From Geothrix limicola (GTDB lineage: Bacteria > Acidobacteriota > Holophagae > Holophagales > Holophagaceae), in NCBI RefSeq assembly GCF_030268085.1, contig NZ_BSDE01000001.1, forward strand, positions 682,001 through 746,000: DNA of 64,000 bases, read 5' to 3'. A program made the translations under genes and the position numbers. The notes below the pieces were generated by a model. The model saw nothing but the letters and a program-made list of their open reading frames with translations. It had not been told where the DNA came from and did not search any database. Shown piece after piece: positions 56,363 to 64,000 of this stretch. Position 1 is the first letter of the stretch, and each line of letters opens with the position of its first letter.

Positions 56363-57505
56363 TCAGGCCTCCAGGGCCTTCCTCAGCAGGCCTACGGCGG
56401 CCTTGGAGCCCTCCCACTTCATGCGCTCCTGCGCCTCGTCCAGGCCGCACCACAGGTATTCGCTGTGCTCGGCCGGCTCCAGGCGGACCTCGGCCCCGGG
56501 CGCGACTTCCATCGAGAAACAGGTCTCGGTGTTGAAGCGCGGTTCCCCGTCGGGGAAATGCACGATGGAGGGATCCACCCAGAAGCTGTGGGACAGGCCC
56601 AGGGGCCTCAGGGTGCCCGCGAGGCCCGTCTCTTCCATCAGTTCGCGGTGGGCGGTCTGTTCGGGGACCTCGCCGGGCTCCATCATGCCGGTGACGCTCT
56701 GCCACCAGAGCCCGTGGGCGGGTACGCGCAGCATCATGAGGATCTCCGGGCCCGAGGGGCCCCGGCGCCAGGTGAGGGCCGACACGCTGTGGCTGGGCTC
56801 CCGCGTGGGCTGGAGGTCCAGGGCCAGGCAGGCGATGAGGTGGGCCTGCAGGTGGTCCGCGGCCTCCTGCCAGGTGGGCGCGGCGTCGCCCAGCAGAGAG
56901 GCCAGGCTGCACACGCCCTTGTCCGTGAAGCCGCAGGGCGTGATCCAGCGGAAGTGATCGAGGTTCGGCCGCACGTTGAAGGCGATGCCGTGGGTGCTGA
57001 TCCAGCGGCTGAGGTGGAGGCCGATGGCGCCGAGCTTTTCCAGGCCACCGCCCGGTCGGTATTTGGCCGTCTCGACCCAGATCCCCGGCGCGCCCTTGAG
57101 GCGGTCGGCCACCACGCCGAAATCCGCGGCCGTGCGGATCATGGCCTCTTCGAGCCCGCGCACGAGCTTGCCCACGTCTTCGCGGCCGCCACGCAGGTTG
57201 CAGATGGGGTAGGCGACGATTTGTCCGGGGCCGTGGTAGGTCACCTCGCCCCCGCGATCCGTGCGGTGCACGCTGACGCCCTGGGCGCGGAGGAAATCGT
57301 CACTCATGTGAATGTCGGCGGGCGTCGCATTGCGGCCGAGGGTGAAGACCGGGTCGTGCTCCAGGATCACCAGCTGATCGGGCCGGTTCTCGGCGTTGAC
57401 GTATTCGGCCAGGGCCTTTTGCATGCGGAGGCCGGCGGGATAGAACACCCTTCCGAAGCGGCGCAGCTGGGCAGGGCGGGGGACGGTGAAGCCGATCTCT
57501 GACAT
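56363..57505 (-). CDS. lipB: Octanoyltransferase LipB fused to a NUDIX (NudB-like) domain
   Basis: 380-aa two-domain protein. Residues 1-225 are lipoyl(octanoyl)transferase, moving octanoyl from ACP to E2/H lipoyl domains: RTDRGGEVTYHGPGQIVAYP, KLGAIGLHLSRWISTHG (Lys157) and acyl-enzyme Cys191 in TPCGFTDKGV. Residues 238-380 are a NUDIX hydrolase with a complete G-x5-E-x7-REU-x-EE-x-G-U box (273-295). WWQSVTGMMEPGE and RFNTETCFSMEV with EHSEYLW strongly recall NudB, the dihydroneopterin-triphosphate pyrophosphatase of folate synthesis. One continuous frame, no stop or frameshift. Upstream of two sensor kinases, divergent from the Ser/Thr kinase. Confidence 0.92.
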   Translation of the reverse strand: MSEIGFTVPRPAQLRRFGRVFYPAGLRMQKALAEYVNAENRPDQLVILEHDPVFTLGRNATPADIHMSDDFLRAQGVSVHRTDRGGEVTYHGPGQIVAYPICNLRGGREDVGKLVRGLEEAMIRTAADFGVVADRLKGAPGIWVETAKYRPGGGLEKLGAIGLHLSRWISTHGIAFNVRPNLDHFRWITPCGFTDKGVCSLASLLGDAAPTWQEAADHLQAHLIACLALDLQPTREPSHSVSALTWRRGPSGPEILMMLRVPAHGLWWQSVTGMMEPGEVPEQTAHRELMEETGLAGTLRPLGLSHSFWVDPSIVHFPDGEPRFNTETCFSMEVAPGAEVRLEPAEHSEYLWCGLDEAQERMKWEGSKAAVGLLRKALEA

Positions 57506-57588
57506 GGGGGTAGTGTACCCGCAGGCCGGGACCTGCCACCTCAGCCTTCATCTCTCTGCCATCATCCCCCTAGCATCATCGAGGTGCG

Positions 57589-59136
57589 ATGAGTCCGGAA
57601 CCTTCCACCATCGGCCGCTATCAGGTCCGCGGCGTACTCGGCTCGGGGGCGATGGGGACGGTCTACCTGGCCGAGGATCCCCTGCTCAAGCGTCCCCTGG
57701 CCATCAAGGTGGTGCGCGAGGGGACGGGTGGGGACGAGGTGCTGCAGCGCTTCAAGCGCGAGGCCGAGGTCTCCGCCAGCCTGAACCATCCGAATGCCAT
57801 CACGGTCTTCGACGTGGGCGAGGAACCGGGCCTGGGGCCATTCCTGGCGATGGAATACATCGATGGAGAACCCCTGTCCGATCGGATCAGGCGGGGCCCC
57901 CTGGGTCCGGACGAGGCCGTGGGGCTGCTGCTGCAGGCGGGAGCGGCCCTGGAGGCCGTGCACGCCCTCGGCATCGTCCACCGGGACATCAAGCCCGAGA
58001 ACTTCATGGTGGCTCGCGATGGCCGCCTGAAGCTCATGGATTTCGGCATCGCCCGGGGCGATCAGGCTCGGCTCACCAGCACGGCGACCTTCCTGGGAAC
58101 CCCGGCCTACGCGGCCCCGGAGGTGCTGAACGGCGCCCGGGCCACGGAGGCCACGGACCGCTGGTCCCTCGCGCTCACGGCCCTGGAGATGCTCAGCGGA
58201 CGTCTGCCCTTTTCGGCTGATAGCGTGGGCGCGCTGGTCTACCGCATCGCCCACGAGGATCCCGTGTTTCCCGAGGGCATGGACCCCGGGCTGCGGCGGG
58301 TCTTCCAACAGGCCCTGGCCAAGGATCCCGCCGCCCGCTTCCCGGATCAGAAGCGCTTTATGCGGGCCCTCATCGAAGCCCTGCCGCTGAGTCCCGACGT
58401 CATGCGCAGCAGCCTGGCCCACCTGGAATCCCCCGCCGTGGTAAAGCCCGCCGCCACCCTGCAGATGGAGCTTCCGGCCAGACCCTCGCCGAATCGCCGC
58501 TTCCGCTGGTTGTGGATCGGTGCGGGGTTGGGATTGGCCCTCCTCATGGGGATCGCCTACCTGCTCCTCGAGCCGAGTCGGGAGCTGTCCATCGAATCCC
58601 AGCCCAGCGGCGCGGAAGTCTACCTCGACGGCCGGCCGCTGGGGAGAACGCCGCTGCGCCAGGTGGTGAAGGGCAAGGCCGACCGGGTGCGGGTGGAGCT
58701 GCCGGACTACCTGCCGGAGGAGATCGCGCTGCGTCCCGAGGATCGGCAGCTCGGCGTCAACCTCGAGCCCGCGCCCTTCGAGGTGGCCGTCGCCACCGAG
58801 CCGCCCGCAGCGGAGGTGTTCCTCGATGGGGCCTCCAAGGGACGCGCTCCCATGTCGGTCGAAGTGCCCGGCAGTGGCACCCATCAGCTGCGCCTGGTCC
58901 TGGAAGGCTACGAGCCCTGGAGCCTCATCCCCGAGCGTCGCAAACCCCTGCCCAATCCCGTGGTCCTCCAGAAGATCCCGGCCGAGACAGCTCCTGTGCC
59001 GGTCCGGAAGGTCGAGGAGAAGAAAGCTCCGACCAAGAAGCGTCCGCCTCGAAAGGCCGAAGCCAAGACAGAGCCGGCGCCTCCGGAAGAGGAAAGCAAG
59101 GTCAAGAAATTCTTCCGGGACCTTCTCAAGAAGTAG
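57589..59136 (+). CDS. Membrane Ser/Thr protein kinase with PEGA domains
   Basis: 515-aa Hanks-type kinase. Glycine loop GSGAMGTVY (18-26), Lys40 (AIKVV), catalytic HRDIKPEN (Asp133 in the loop), DFG 151-153, and GTPAYAAPEV. Kinase domain ends near 270; one transmembrane helix (about 305-327, WLWIGAGLGLALLMGIAYLLL); extracytoplasmic part has two PEGA modules (SIESQPSGAEVYLDGRPLGRTP and VATEPPAAEVFLDGASKGRAP), then a Lys/Pro/Glu-rich tail ending KKFFRDLLKK. GAGGTG precedes the ATG. 41 bases upstream of the flavoprotein gene. Targets unknown; PEGA modules often bind envelope components. Confidence 0.94.
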   Translation: MSPEPSTIGRYQVRGVLGSGAMGTVYLAEDPLLKRPLAIKVVREGTGGDEVLQRFKREAEVSASLNHPNAITVFDVGEEPGLGPFLAMEYIDGEPLSDRIRRGPLGPDEAVGLLLQAGAALEAVHALGIVHRDIKPENFMVARDGRLKLMDFGIARGDQARLTSTATFLGTPAYAAPEVLNGARATEATDRWSLALTALEMLSGRLPFSADSVGALVYRIAHEDPVFPEGMDPGLRRVFQQALAKDPAARFPDQKRFMRALIEALPLSPDVMRSSLAHLESPAVVKPAATLQMELPARPSPNRRFRWLWIGAGLGLALLMGIAYLLLEPSRELSIESQPSGAEVYLDGRPLGRTPLRQVVKGKADRVRVELPDYLPEEIALRPEDRQLGVNLEPAPFEVAVATEPPAAEVFLDGASKGRAPMSVEVPGSGTHQLRLVLEGYEPWSLIPERRKPLPNPVVLQKIPAETAPVPVRKVEEKKAPTKKRPPRKAEAKTEPAPPEEESKVKKFFRDLLKK

Positions 59137-59177
59137 TCGCCAGCTCTGGTGGTGACCGCATGGGCCATGATGGAGGC

Positions 59178-60407
59178 ATGGCGAAGATTATCGTGGTGGG
59201 CGGAGGCGCGGCGGGGCTGGTGGCGGCCTGGCGGGCAGCCTCGCTGGGGCATGCGGTCCAGTTGCTGGAGGCGAACGGCCGCCTGGGCGTGAAGCTCCGC
59301 ATCAGCGGTGGCGGCAAGTGCAACATCACCCACGATGGCCCGCCGAAAGCGCTGCTGTCGGCCTTCTCTAAGGCGCAGGCGCGGTTTCTCCGTCCCTCGC
59401 TGCACGCCTTCGACAACGCCGCGGTGCTTGATCTGCTGCGCCGTGAGGGCGTGGAGACCTACACACGCGACAACGGCCGCGTCTTTCCGCTGGACCGTCC
59501 GGGCAGCGCCGGCGCCGTGGTGGCGGCCTTCGAGACCCTGGCGCACCGGGTCGGCGTAGATGTGCGGACCGGTGCCCGCGTGACGGCCCTGCAGGGGCGC
59601 GCGCCCCGGCTGGAGGGGCTGCTTCTCAATGGGGAGCCTCTCCACTGCGATGTCTACGTGCTGGCCACGGGGGGCGCCAGCTATCCGGAAACGGGCACGC
59701 GCGGCGAGGTGCTGGGCTGGCTCAAGGGGCTGGGGGTGCCCGTCCTGCCTTGGTTTCCGGCCCTTGCGCCCATCCCGTTGCAGCGCCCGAGGCCCAGTTG
59801 GGAAGGCGTGTCGCTGCGGGAGGGCGACCTGCGTCTCCAGGCTGGGCCCGAGGGCCGGCGCCTGGAGACCTTCGCGGGCGACATCGTGTTCACCAAGGCT
59901 GGCATCAGCGGTCCCGCGGCGCTGGAGCTGAGCCAGGCCACGGAACGCGCCCGCCGCGAAGGCGCGGCTTGGCTGACCTATGCCTCGATCCGGGAGCTTC
60001 CCGAAGCGGTGGACGCGGCCCTGCAGGCCGAGCAGCGCACCAATCCGCGCCTGCTGGCGGCCACCTGGATCCAGCGTCACCTGCCGGAACGCCTCGTTGA
60101 ACCGCTGCTGCAGGAGGCCGGAATCGACCGCGGCCTGATGCTGAAGGACCTGTCGAGAAGCGCGCGGAAGGCCCTGGTGGCGTTGGCCACGGCGCTGCCC
60201 CTGGGCGAACCCCAGGCGGTGCCCCTGGCCCGCGGCGAGGTGGCCGCGGGCGGCGTCGACCTCGGCGCCGTCGATCCACGCACCATGGCCCTGCGCGGCT
60301 GGGACAACCTGCGCATCTGCGGCGAGCTGCTGGATATCGACGGCCCTGTGGGCGGCTACAACCTGCAGGCCGCCTTCAGCACGGGCTACGCTGCGGGCAC
60401 GCTTTAG
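59178..60407 (+). CDS. HI0933-family NAD(P)/FAD-dependent oxidoreductase
   Basis: 409-aa flavoprotein of the HI0933/BaiN-like group. N-terminal Rossmann IIVVGGGAAGLVAAWRAA (4-21), RISGGGKCNITH (characteristic of the family), RVFPLDRPGSAGAVV, VLATGGASYPETGTRG, and C-terminal LAGGEVAAGGV-type plus ICGELLDIDGPVGGYNLQAAFSTGYAAG. Substrate unknown; characterised members reduce bile-acid or other unsaturated substrates or act in RNA modification-like roles. ATG at 59178 gives the canonical N-terminus although its GGAGG is unusually close; an in-frame ATG at 59160 would add six residues. Confidence 0.9.
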   Translation: MAKIIVVGGGAAGLVAAWRAASLGHAVQLLEANGRLGVKLRISGGGKCNITHDGPPKALLSAFSKAQARFLRPSLHAFDNAAVLDLLRREGVETYTRDNGRVFPLDRPGSAGAVVAAFETLAHRVGVDVRTGARVTALQGRAPRLEGLLLNGEPLHCDVYVLATGGASYPETGTRGEVLGWLKGLGVPVLPWFPALAPIPLQRPRPSWEGVSLREGDLRLQAGPEGRRLETFAGDIVFTKAGISGPAALELSQATERARREGAAWLTYASIRELPEAVDAALQAEQRTNPRLLAATWIQRHLPERLVEPLLQEAGIDRGLMLKDLSRSARKALVALATALPLGEPQAVPLARGEVAAGGVDLGAVDPRTMALRGWDNLRICGELLDIDGPVGGYNLQAAFSTGYAAGTL

Positions 60408-60415
60408 AAACGGAC

Positions 60416-60537
60416 TCACCACGGAGACACTGAGGGCACCGAGGAACCGCGGAGGTGAATAAAGAGAGGTGTGCGAAGGGCCTAACCCAACTTCGCCCCA
60501 CTGAGTCTCCCTGTTTTTCTCCGTGTCTCCGTGGTGG
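60416..60537. repeat. REP-like long imperfect palindrome, copy 2
   Basis: Second copy of the element seen at 32194-32315: left arm CTCACCACGGAGACACTGAG, right arm TTTTTCTCCGTGTCTCCGTG then GTGG. The arms pair as an imperfect hairpin; the centre differs from copy 1. It again lies directly after a plus-strand stop codon and separates convergent genes, so it may serve as a terminator or RNA-stabilising element. Confidence 0.8.
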
Positions 60538-60549
60538 ATCTTTATCCGT

Positions 60550-61560
60550 TCAGATCCGTCCCACCAGATCCATCACGAGGTCGCAGAGCCTTGCGGCGTA
60601 GCCGGTCTCGTTGTCGTGCCAACCGAAGACCTTCACGAAGCGCTTTCCCAAGGTCATGGTGAGGTCCAGGTCCATCACGACGCTTTCGGTGCGGCCCGTG
60701 ATGTCGCAGCTGACGGTGTGGGGTTCGGCGAGGGCGACGAGGCCCTTCCACGGGCCCCGGGCGGCGGATTCGAAGGCGGCACGGAGGCTCGCGACGTCGA
60801 CGTCCCGGCGGAGGGTGGCGACCAGATCCACGAGGTTGACGCTGAGGGAGGGCACGCGGATCGCGGCGCCGCCGAAGCCCGTGGGCAGGGTCGGCATGAC
60901 GCGGTGCAGGGCGCCGAAGGCGCTCGACGTGGTGGGGATGATGCTCTGGAAGGCCGCGCGGCTCCGGCGGCGATCCTTGTGGGGCAGATCCAGCAGGCGC
61001 TGATCGTTGGTGACGACGTGCACCGTGCTCATGCCCGCCTGGTCGAGGCCGAAGGCGTCTTCCAGGATCTTCAGCATGGGGGCCGTGGCGTGGGCCGTGC
61101 AGCTGGCGTTGGAGATGACGCGATGGCGCGCCAGGTCCAGCTCGGCGCCGTTCACCGGGGCGATCACGGTGAGATCGGCATCGGGGCTGGGGGCGCTGAT
61201 GACCACGTGGGACACGCCGGCTTTCAGATGCCGGGCCGCGTCCGCGCGGTGCGTGAAGCGGCCGCTGGCCTCCACCACCAGGCGCGTTTCATCCGGGAAG
61301 GGGATCAGGGCGGGATCGAGGGCGTGGTAGAGGGGCACGCGGCGCTCGCCGAGAATTAAATAGTCCTGGCCGGATTCGGTCTGGCCTTCGATGGGCAGGG
61401 CGCTGGGGCCGTGCACGGAATCGCGGCGAAGCAGGTGGACGACCTGATCGAGGGGCGCGGGATCGTTCACGGCGCAGAGGCATTCGGGCGCCCCGGCACC
61501 GAGGCGCCGGACCGCGAGGCGACCGATGCGGCCAAGACCGTTGAGGGCGATGTGCTTCAT
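60550..61560 (-). CDS. Divergent glyceraldehyde-3-phosphate dehydrogenase paralogue
   Basis: 336-aa type I GAPDH-fold protein, tandem with a canonical copy just upstream (3-base gap). Rossmann NGLGRIGRLAVRRL is intact, catalytic Cys154 and His181 are kept, but the active-site block reads SNASCTAHATAP instead of SCTTNC, the next reads VHVVTNDQ instead of HSYTNDQ, and the phosphate-site PTSTGAA-K/R reads PTTSSAFGALH. The C-terminal VKVFGWHDNETGY carries the usual NE but has H for Y and T for W. It might prefer a different aldehyde or work as a regulatory subunit. Followed by the REP-like element. Confidence 0.88.
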   Translation of the reverse strand: MKHIALNGLGRIGRLAVRRLGAGAPECLCAVNDPAPLDQVVHLLRRDSVHGPSALPIEGQTESGQDYLILGERRVPLYHALDPALIPFPDETRLVVEASGRFTHRADAARHLKAGVSHVVISAPSPDADLTVIAPVNGAELDLARHRVISNASCTAHATAPMLKILEDAFGLDQAGMSTVHVVTNDQRLLDLPHKDRRRSRAAFQSIIPTTSSAFGALHRVMPTLPTGFGGAAIRVPSLSVNLVDLVATLRRDVDVASLRAAFESAARGPWKGLVALAEPHTVSCDITGRTESVVMDLDLTMTLGKRFVKVFGWHDNETGYAARLCDLVMDLVGRI

Positions 61561-61563
61561 CGT

Positions 61564-62568
61564 CTACACCCGATCCAGGACATGGAGGCAGAGGTCCTTC
61601 AGCCGCGCGGCATAGCCCCACTCGTTGTCGTACCACGCGAAGATTTTGACCATCCTCGGCCCCAGCACCTTGGTGAGGAAGGGGTCGTAGAGGCAGCTGG
61701 CGCTGTTGCCCACGAGGTCGGCGCTGACGAGTTCGGCTTCAAGAACGTCCAGGTAGGGCGCCAGGGGGCCTTCCGATGCGGCCCGGTCGAAGGCCGCGTG
61801 CACGGCCTCCAGGCTGACCTCGGACCTCAGTGTGGCGGTGAGGTCCACGATGCTCACGTCCGGCGTGGGCACGCGCACGGCGAGGCCGTCGAGGCGACCA
61901 TCGAGGTGGGGCAGCACCTGGCCGATGGCCCTGGCGGCGCCGGTGCTGGTGGGGATCATGCTGAGGGCGGCGGCCCGGGCGCGGCGCAGATCCTCGTGGG
62001 GCAGGTCGAGGATGCGCTGATCGTTGGTGTAGCTGTGGACCGTCGTCATGAATCCGTAATCGAGGCCGAAGGCGTCATCGAGCACCTTCACCATCGGGGC
62101 GAGGCAGTTCGTCGTGCAGCTCGCGGCGGAAATGACCCGATCTCTACAAGGATCCAGGTTTTTTTCATTCACGCCGAGGACCACCGTGCGGTCCGCGTCC
62201 TCCGAGGGTGCGCTGATGAGCACGTGGCCGAGCCCATCGCGGAGGTGCGCGGCGGCCTCGGCCCTCCCATTGAAGCGGCCCGTGCATTCGAGAACGAGCT
62301 GGGCACCCTGGGCGCCGAAGGGAATATTCCGAGGATCCTGCTCCGCGTAGACCCGCACGCGCCGGCCATCCAGAAGGAGCCATTCACCGTCGGAAGCCAC
62401 GGAGAATTCCGCCCGGCCGTGCATGGAATCGTAGGTCATCAGGTGGGCCAGGGTGGCGGCGTCCGCGAGATCATTCACGGCCACCACCTGGATCCCGGGG
62501 ACCTTCATGAGGTGGCGCAGCGCCAGCCTTCCGATCCGTCCCAGCCCATTGATGGCGACCTTCTTCAC
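61564..62568 (-). CDS. gap: Glyceraldehyde-3-phosphate dehydrogenase, type I
   Basis: Phosphorylating GAPDH, 334 aa: glyceraldehyde 3-phosphate + NAD + Pi to 1,3-bisphosphoglycerate. NGLGRIGRLALRHL, cofactor-site VNDLADAATLAHLM (Asp33 suggests NAD), SAASCTTNCLAP with catalytic Cys151, TTVHSYTNDQRILDLPH with His178, IPTSTGAARAIG and WYDNEWGYAARL. All canonical except Arg for the common Lys in TGAAK. First gene of a two-gene gap-gap operon. With the aldolase and pyruvate kinase of this window it covers lower glycolysis/gluconeogenesis. Confidence 0.96.
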   Translation of the reverse strand: MKKVAINGLGRIGRLALRHLMKVPGIQVVAVNDLADAATLAHLMTYDSMHGRAEFSVASDGEWLLLDGRRVRVYAEQDPRNIPFGAQGAQLVLECTGRFNGRAEAAAHLRDGLGHVLISAPSEDADRTVVLGVNEKNLDPCRDRVISAASCTTNCLAPMVKVLDDAFGLDYGFMTTVHSYTNDQRILDLPHEDLRRARAAALSMIPTSTGAARAIGQVLPHLDGRLDGLAVRVPTPDVSIVDLTATLRSEVSLEAVHAAFDRAASEGPLAPYLDVLEAELVSADLVGNSASCLYDPFLTKVLGPRMVKIFAWYDNEWGYAARLKDLCLHVLDRV

Positions 62569-62619
62569 GCGCCCTCCGAATCCTTGTTGTAACGGGCTAA
62601 GGGGGCCCTGTCGAAAGAA

Positions 62620-62643
62620 AAAGCCCGGCGCGGGCCGGGCTTT
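62620..62643 (-). terminator. Intrinsic terminator of the Fis-type gene
   Basis: Perfect 10-bp stem AAAGCCCGGC / GCCGGGCTTT; the minus strand continues with TTTTTCTTTC. Lies 20 bases past the small regulator stop codon. Confidence 0.9.
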
Positions 62644-62662
62644 GACGGATGGACAAGAGGGC

Positions 62663-62887
62663 CTAGCTCGCCAGACTCACGCGGCGGAGGCGGCTTTGCG
62701 GGGCCTCGAGTTTCTTGGCGAGCGTGTTCCGGTGGATGCCCAGCTCGCGGGCAGCGGCACTGTGGTTGCCTTCGTGGGCAGCCAGCACCTCCTCCAGGTA
62801 CACCCGTTCAAACTCGCGTCGAGCCAACTCCAGCGGGATGCCTCCACGCACCATCTCTGCCACGAGAATCCGCAGCTTTTCGCGCAT
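62663..62887 (-). CDS. Small Fis-type helix-turn-helix protein
   Basis: 74-aa protein consisting mainly of a Fis/NtrC-C-terminal-like HTH: FERVYLEEVLAAHEGNHSAAARELGIHRNTLAKKL (about 26-60) is the HTH_8 signature (dimer helix plus HTH). The first 22 residues (MREKLRILVAEMVRGGIPLELA) resemble the short helical tail of sigma-54 activators without the AAA domain. Probably a DNA-bending or regulatory protein acting as a dimer. GGA at good spacing before the ATG at 62887; own terminator. Divergent from pyruvate kinase with 141 bases between. Targets unknown. Confidence 0.85.
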   Translation of the reverse strand: MREKLRILVAEMVRGGIPLELARREFERVYLEEVLAAHEGNHSAAARELGIHRNTLAKKLEAPQSRLRRVSLAS

Positions 62888-63028
62888 TCCATCTTCTCCA
62901 ATGACCGTATCGGGAGAACGAAGGTATCACTGTGATGACCGCAGGGAAAGACCTCGTGATAACTTTGTAACTCGAGCGCGGGCTGTGGAAAAGTGTGTGG
63001 AATGCCTGTGCAAGACATAGGGGGCGCT

Positions 63029-64000
63029 GTGCGCAAGACTAAACTCGTGATGACCTTGGGTCCCGCTTTGATGCAGGGCGATCGGCTGCGGGAAGCGCTG
63101 AAAGAGGCCGATGCCGTCCGCCTGAATGCCAGCCATGGCGACCCCGAATCCCGGGTTGTCGCCCTCGAGAAGGTCCGGTCCATCTCCCAGGAGCTGGGCC
63201 GCGCGATTCCCGTGTTCCTCGATCTGCAGGGTCCCAAGTGGCGTGTGGGCCTGCTGGAGTCCCCGGTGGACCTGGCCACCGGCAGCGAGGGTGTCTTCTA
63301 CGCGCCCGGCACCGAGGTTCCGACCGGCTTCGCCTGGGCGGCCCCGCTGCCTCACCCCGAGTTGTTCGAAGGCGCCGAGCCCGGCCAGCACTGGCTTCTG
63401 GATGACGGTGCCATCACGGTGAAGATCCTCGCCAAGGGCTCCGAACTGCTCAAGGCCGAGGTCGTCATCGGTGGCCCCCTGAAGGCCCGCAAGGGCGTCC
63501 ATCCCATCGGCATGGACATCAACGTGGATCCCCTCACGGAAAAGGATCACGCCGACATCCGCTGGGGCGTGGAGCACAACGTCGACCTCTTCGCCCAGAG
63601 CTTCGTGCGTCGCGCCTCGGACGTGCAGCAGCTGCAGGCCATCATCCACCACCTGGGCGGTACCCAGCCCATCATCGCCAAGATCGAGCACCCCACGGCC
63701 CTGGCGCACCTGGCCGAGATCCTCGACGTCTCCTGGGGCGTCATGGTGGCCCGCGGCGACCTGGGCGTGGAACTGGGCGTGGAGCGCGTTCCCGGCCTGC
63801 AGAAGCAGATCATCAAGGCCGCCCGCAAGGCGCTGAAGCCCGTGATCACCGCCACCCAGATGCTGGAGAGCATGATCGAGCACGCGCAGCCCACCCGCGC
63901 CGAGGCCAGCGACGTGGCCAACGCCATCTGGGACGGCACCGACGCCGTGATGCTGAGCGCGGAGAGTGCCTCGGGCGCCTATCCCGTGGAAGCCGTGCAG
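63029..64000 (+). CDS. pyk: Pyruvate kinase (3' end beyond the window)
   Basis: Glycolytic phosphoenolpyruvate + ADP to pyruvate + ATP. At least 324 codons, open at the right edge. N-terminus [12 protein letters not shown], then [22 protein letters not shown], the B-domain, [46 protein letters not shown], and the Mg/PEP-site [43 protein letters not shown]. Start is taken as GTG at 63029 with AGGGGG upstream, giving the standard N-terminus; an in-frame ATG at 63002 adds nine residues. Some positions differ from common pyruvate kinases (PKWRVG where PEIRTG is usual). Confidence 0.93.
   Translation, partial: MRKTKLVMTLGPALMQGDRLREALKEADAVRLNASHGDPESRVVALEKVRSISQELGRAIPVFLDLQGPKWRVGLLESPVDLATGSEGVFYAPGTEVPTGFAWAAPLPHPELFEGAEPGQHWLLDDGAITVKILAKGSELLKAEVVIGGPLKARKGVHPIGMDINVDPLTEKDHADIRWGVEHNVDLFAQSFVRRASDVQQLQAIIHHLGGTQPIIAKIEHPTALAHLAEILDVSWGVMVARGDLGVELGVERVPGLQKQIIKAARKALKPVITATQMLESMIEHAQPTRAEASDVANAIWDGTDAVMLSAESASGAYPVEAVQ

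Noticed and set aside
56363-57505. LipB-NUDIX junction as a frameshift or lost stop
   Set aside because: Both domains lie in one frame with complete motifs and no trace of a second start with ribosome site at the junction.

Overview
The window reads as a piece of a high-GC Gram-negative chromosome, most likely an Acidobacteriota member of the Holophagae (Geothrix/Holophaga-like). This placement is inferred from gene content: two long Oar-type TonB-dependent receptors with an N-terminal carboxypeptidase-regulatory domain, a three-gene type-B sdhCAB operon, a membrane pyrophosphatase, S55 and S9 exported peptidases, PEGA-domain kinases and a DhnA-type class I aldolase. No rRNA, tRNA, CRISPR, prophage or insertion sequence was recognised. 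Gene density is chromosomal, and most genes have a clear GGAG/AGGAG ribosome site.

Layout. 1-7.8 kb: efflux adaptor, an exported heptad-repeat protein, acetate kinase, a chemoreceptor, an orphan TPP-dependent E1 alpha subunit, a GNAT acetyltransferase overlapping a CCA-adding enzyme. 7.8-10.7 kb: a translationally coupled three-gene LytS/LytTR operon whose first gene is a degenerate (pseudo)kinase paralogous to the second. 10.9-13.8 kb: first Oar-like receptor. 14.1-20.3 kb: sdhCAB, divergent from a K+-independent-type H+-pyrophosphatase. 20.4-27.0 kb: oligopeptidase B-like peptidase, VOC protein, release factor 3, a TonB receptor. 27.0-36.2 kb: class I aldolase, DUF3187 protein, 3-hydroxybutyryl-CoA dehydrogenase, lipoprotein hydrolase, HAD phosphatase, DoxX-like protein, PolB-type exonuclease, aquaporin, a 100-aa unknown protein running into a tandem-repeat array, a low-complexity exported protein, YmdB-like phosphodiesterase. 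36.3-43.2 kb: second Oar-like receptor, then an S55 peptidase/beta-propeller gene pair. 43.2-49.6 kb: hybrid sensor kinase with periplasmic solute-binding domain, crotonase, nadC, S9 dipeptidyl-peptidase-like enzyme. 49.7-57.5 kb: TolC-like protein, acyl-CoA dehydrogenase, two paralogous membrane sensor kinases, and a LipB-NUDIX fusion. 57.6-64 kb: PEGA Ser/Thr kinase, HI0933-like flavoprotein, two tandem GAPDH paralogues, a small Fis-type regulator and a pyruvate kinase cut by the window edge.

Together the genes describe a peptide/amino-acid and organic-acid user: exported peptidases and TonB receptors for capture, crotonase, acyl-CoA and hydroxybutyryl-CoA dehydrogenases for acyl oxidation, lower glycolysis/gluconeogenesis (aldolase, GAPDH, pyruvate kinase), acetate kinase for acetate/ATP, and succinate dehydrogenase plus H+-PPase for energy conservation.

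The most unusual items are the LytS pseudokinase operon, the LipB-NUDIX (NudB-like) fusion, a GAPDH paralogue with altered active-site and phosphate-site motifs beside a canonical copy, an 86-87 bp tandem-repeat array that supplies the end of a small ORF, and two dispersed copies of a large REP-like palindrome.
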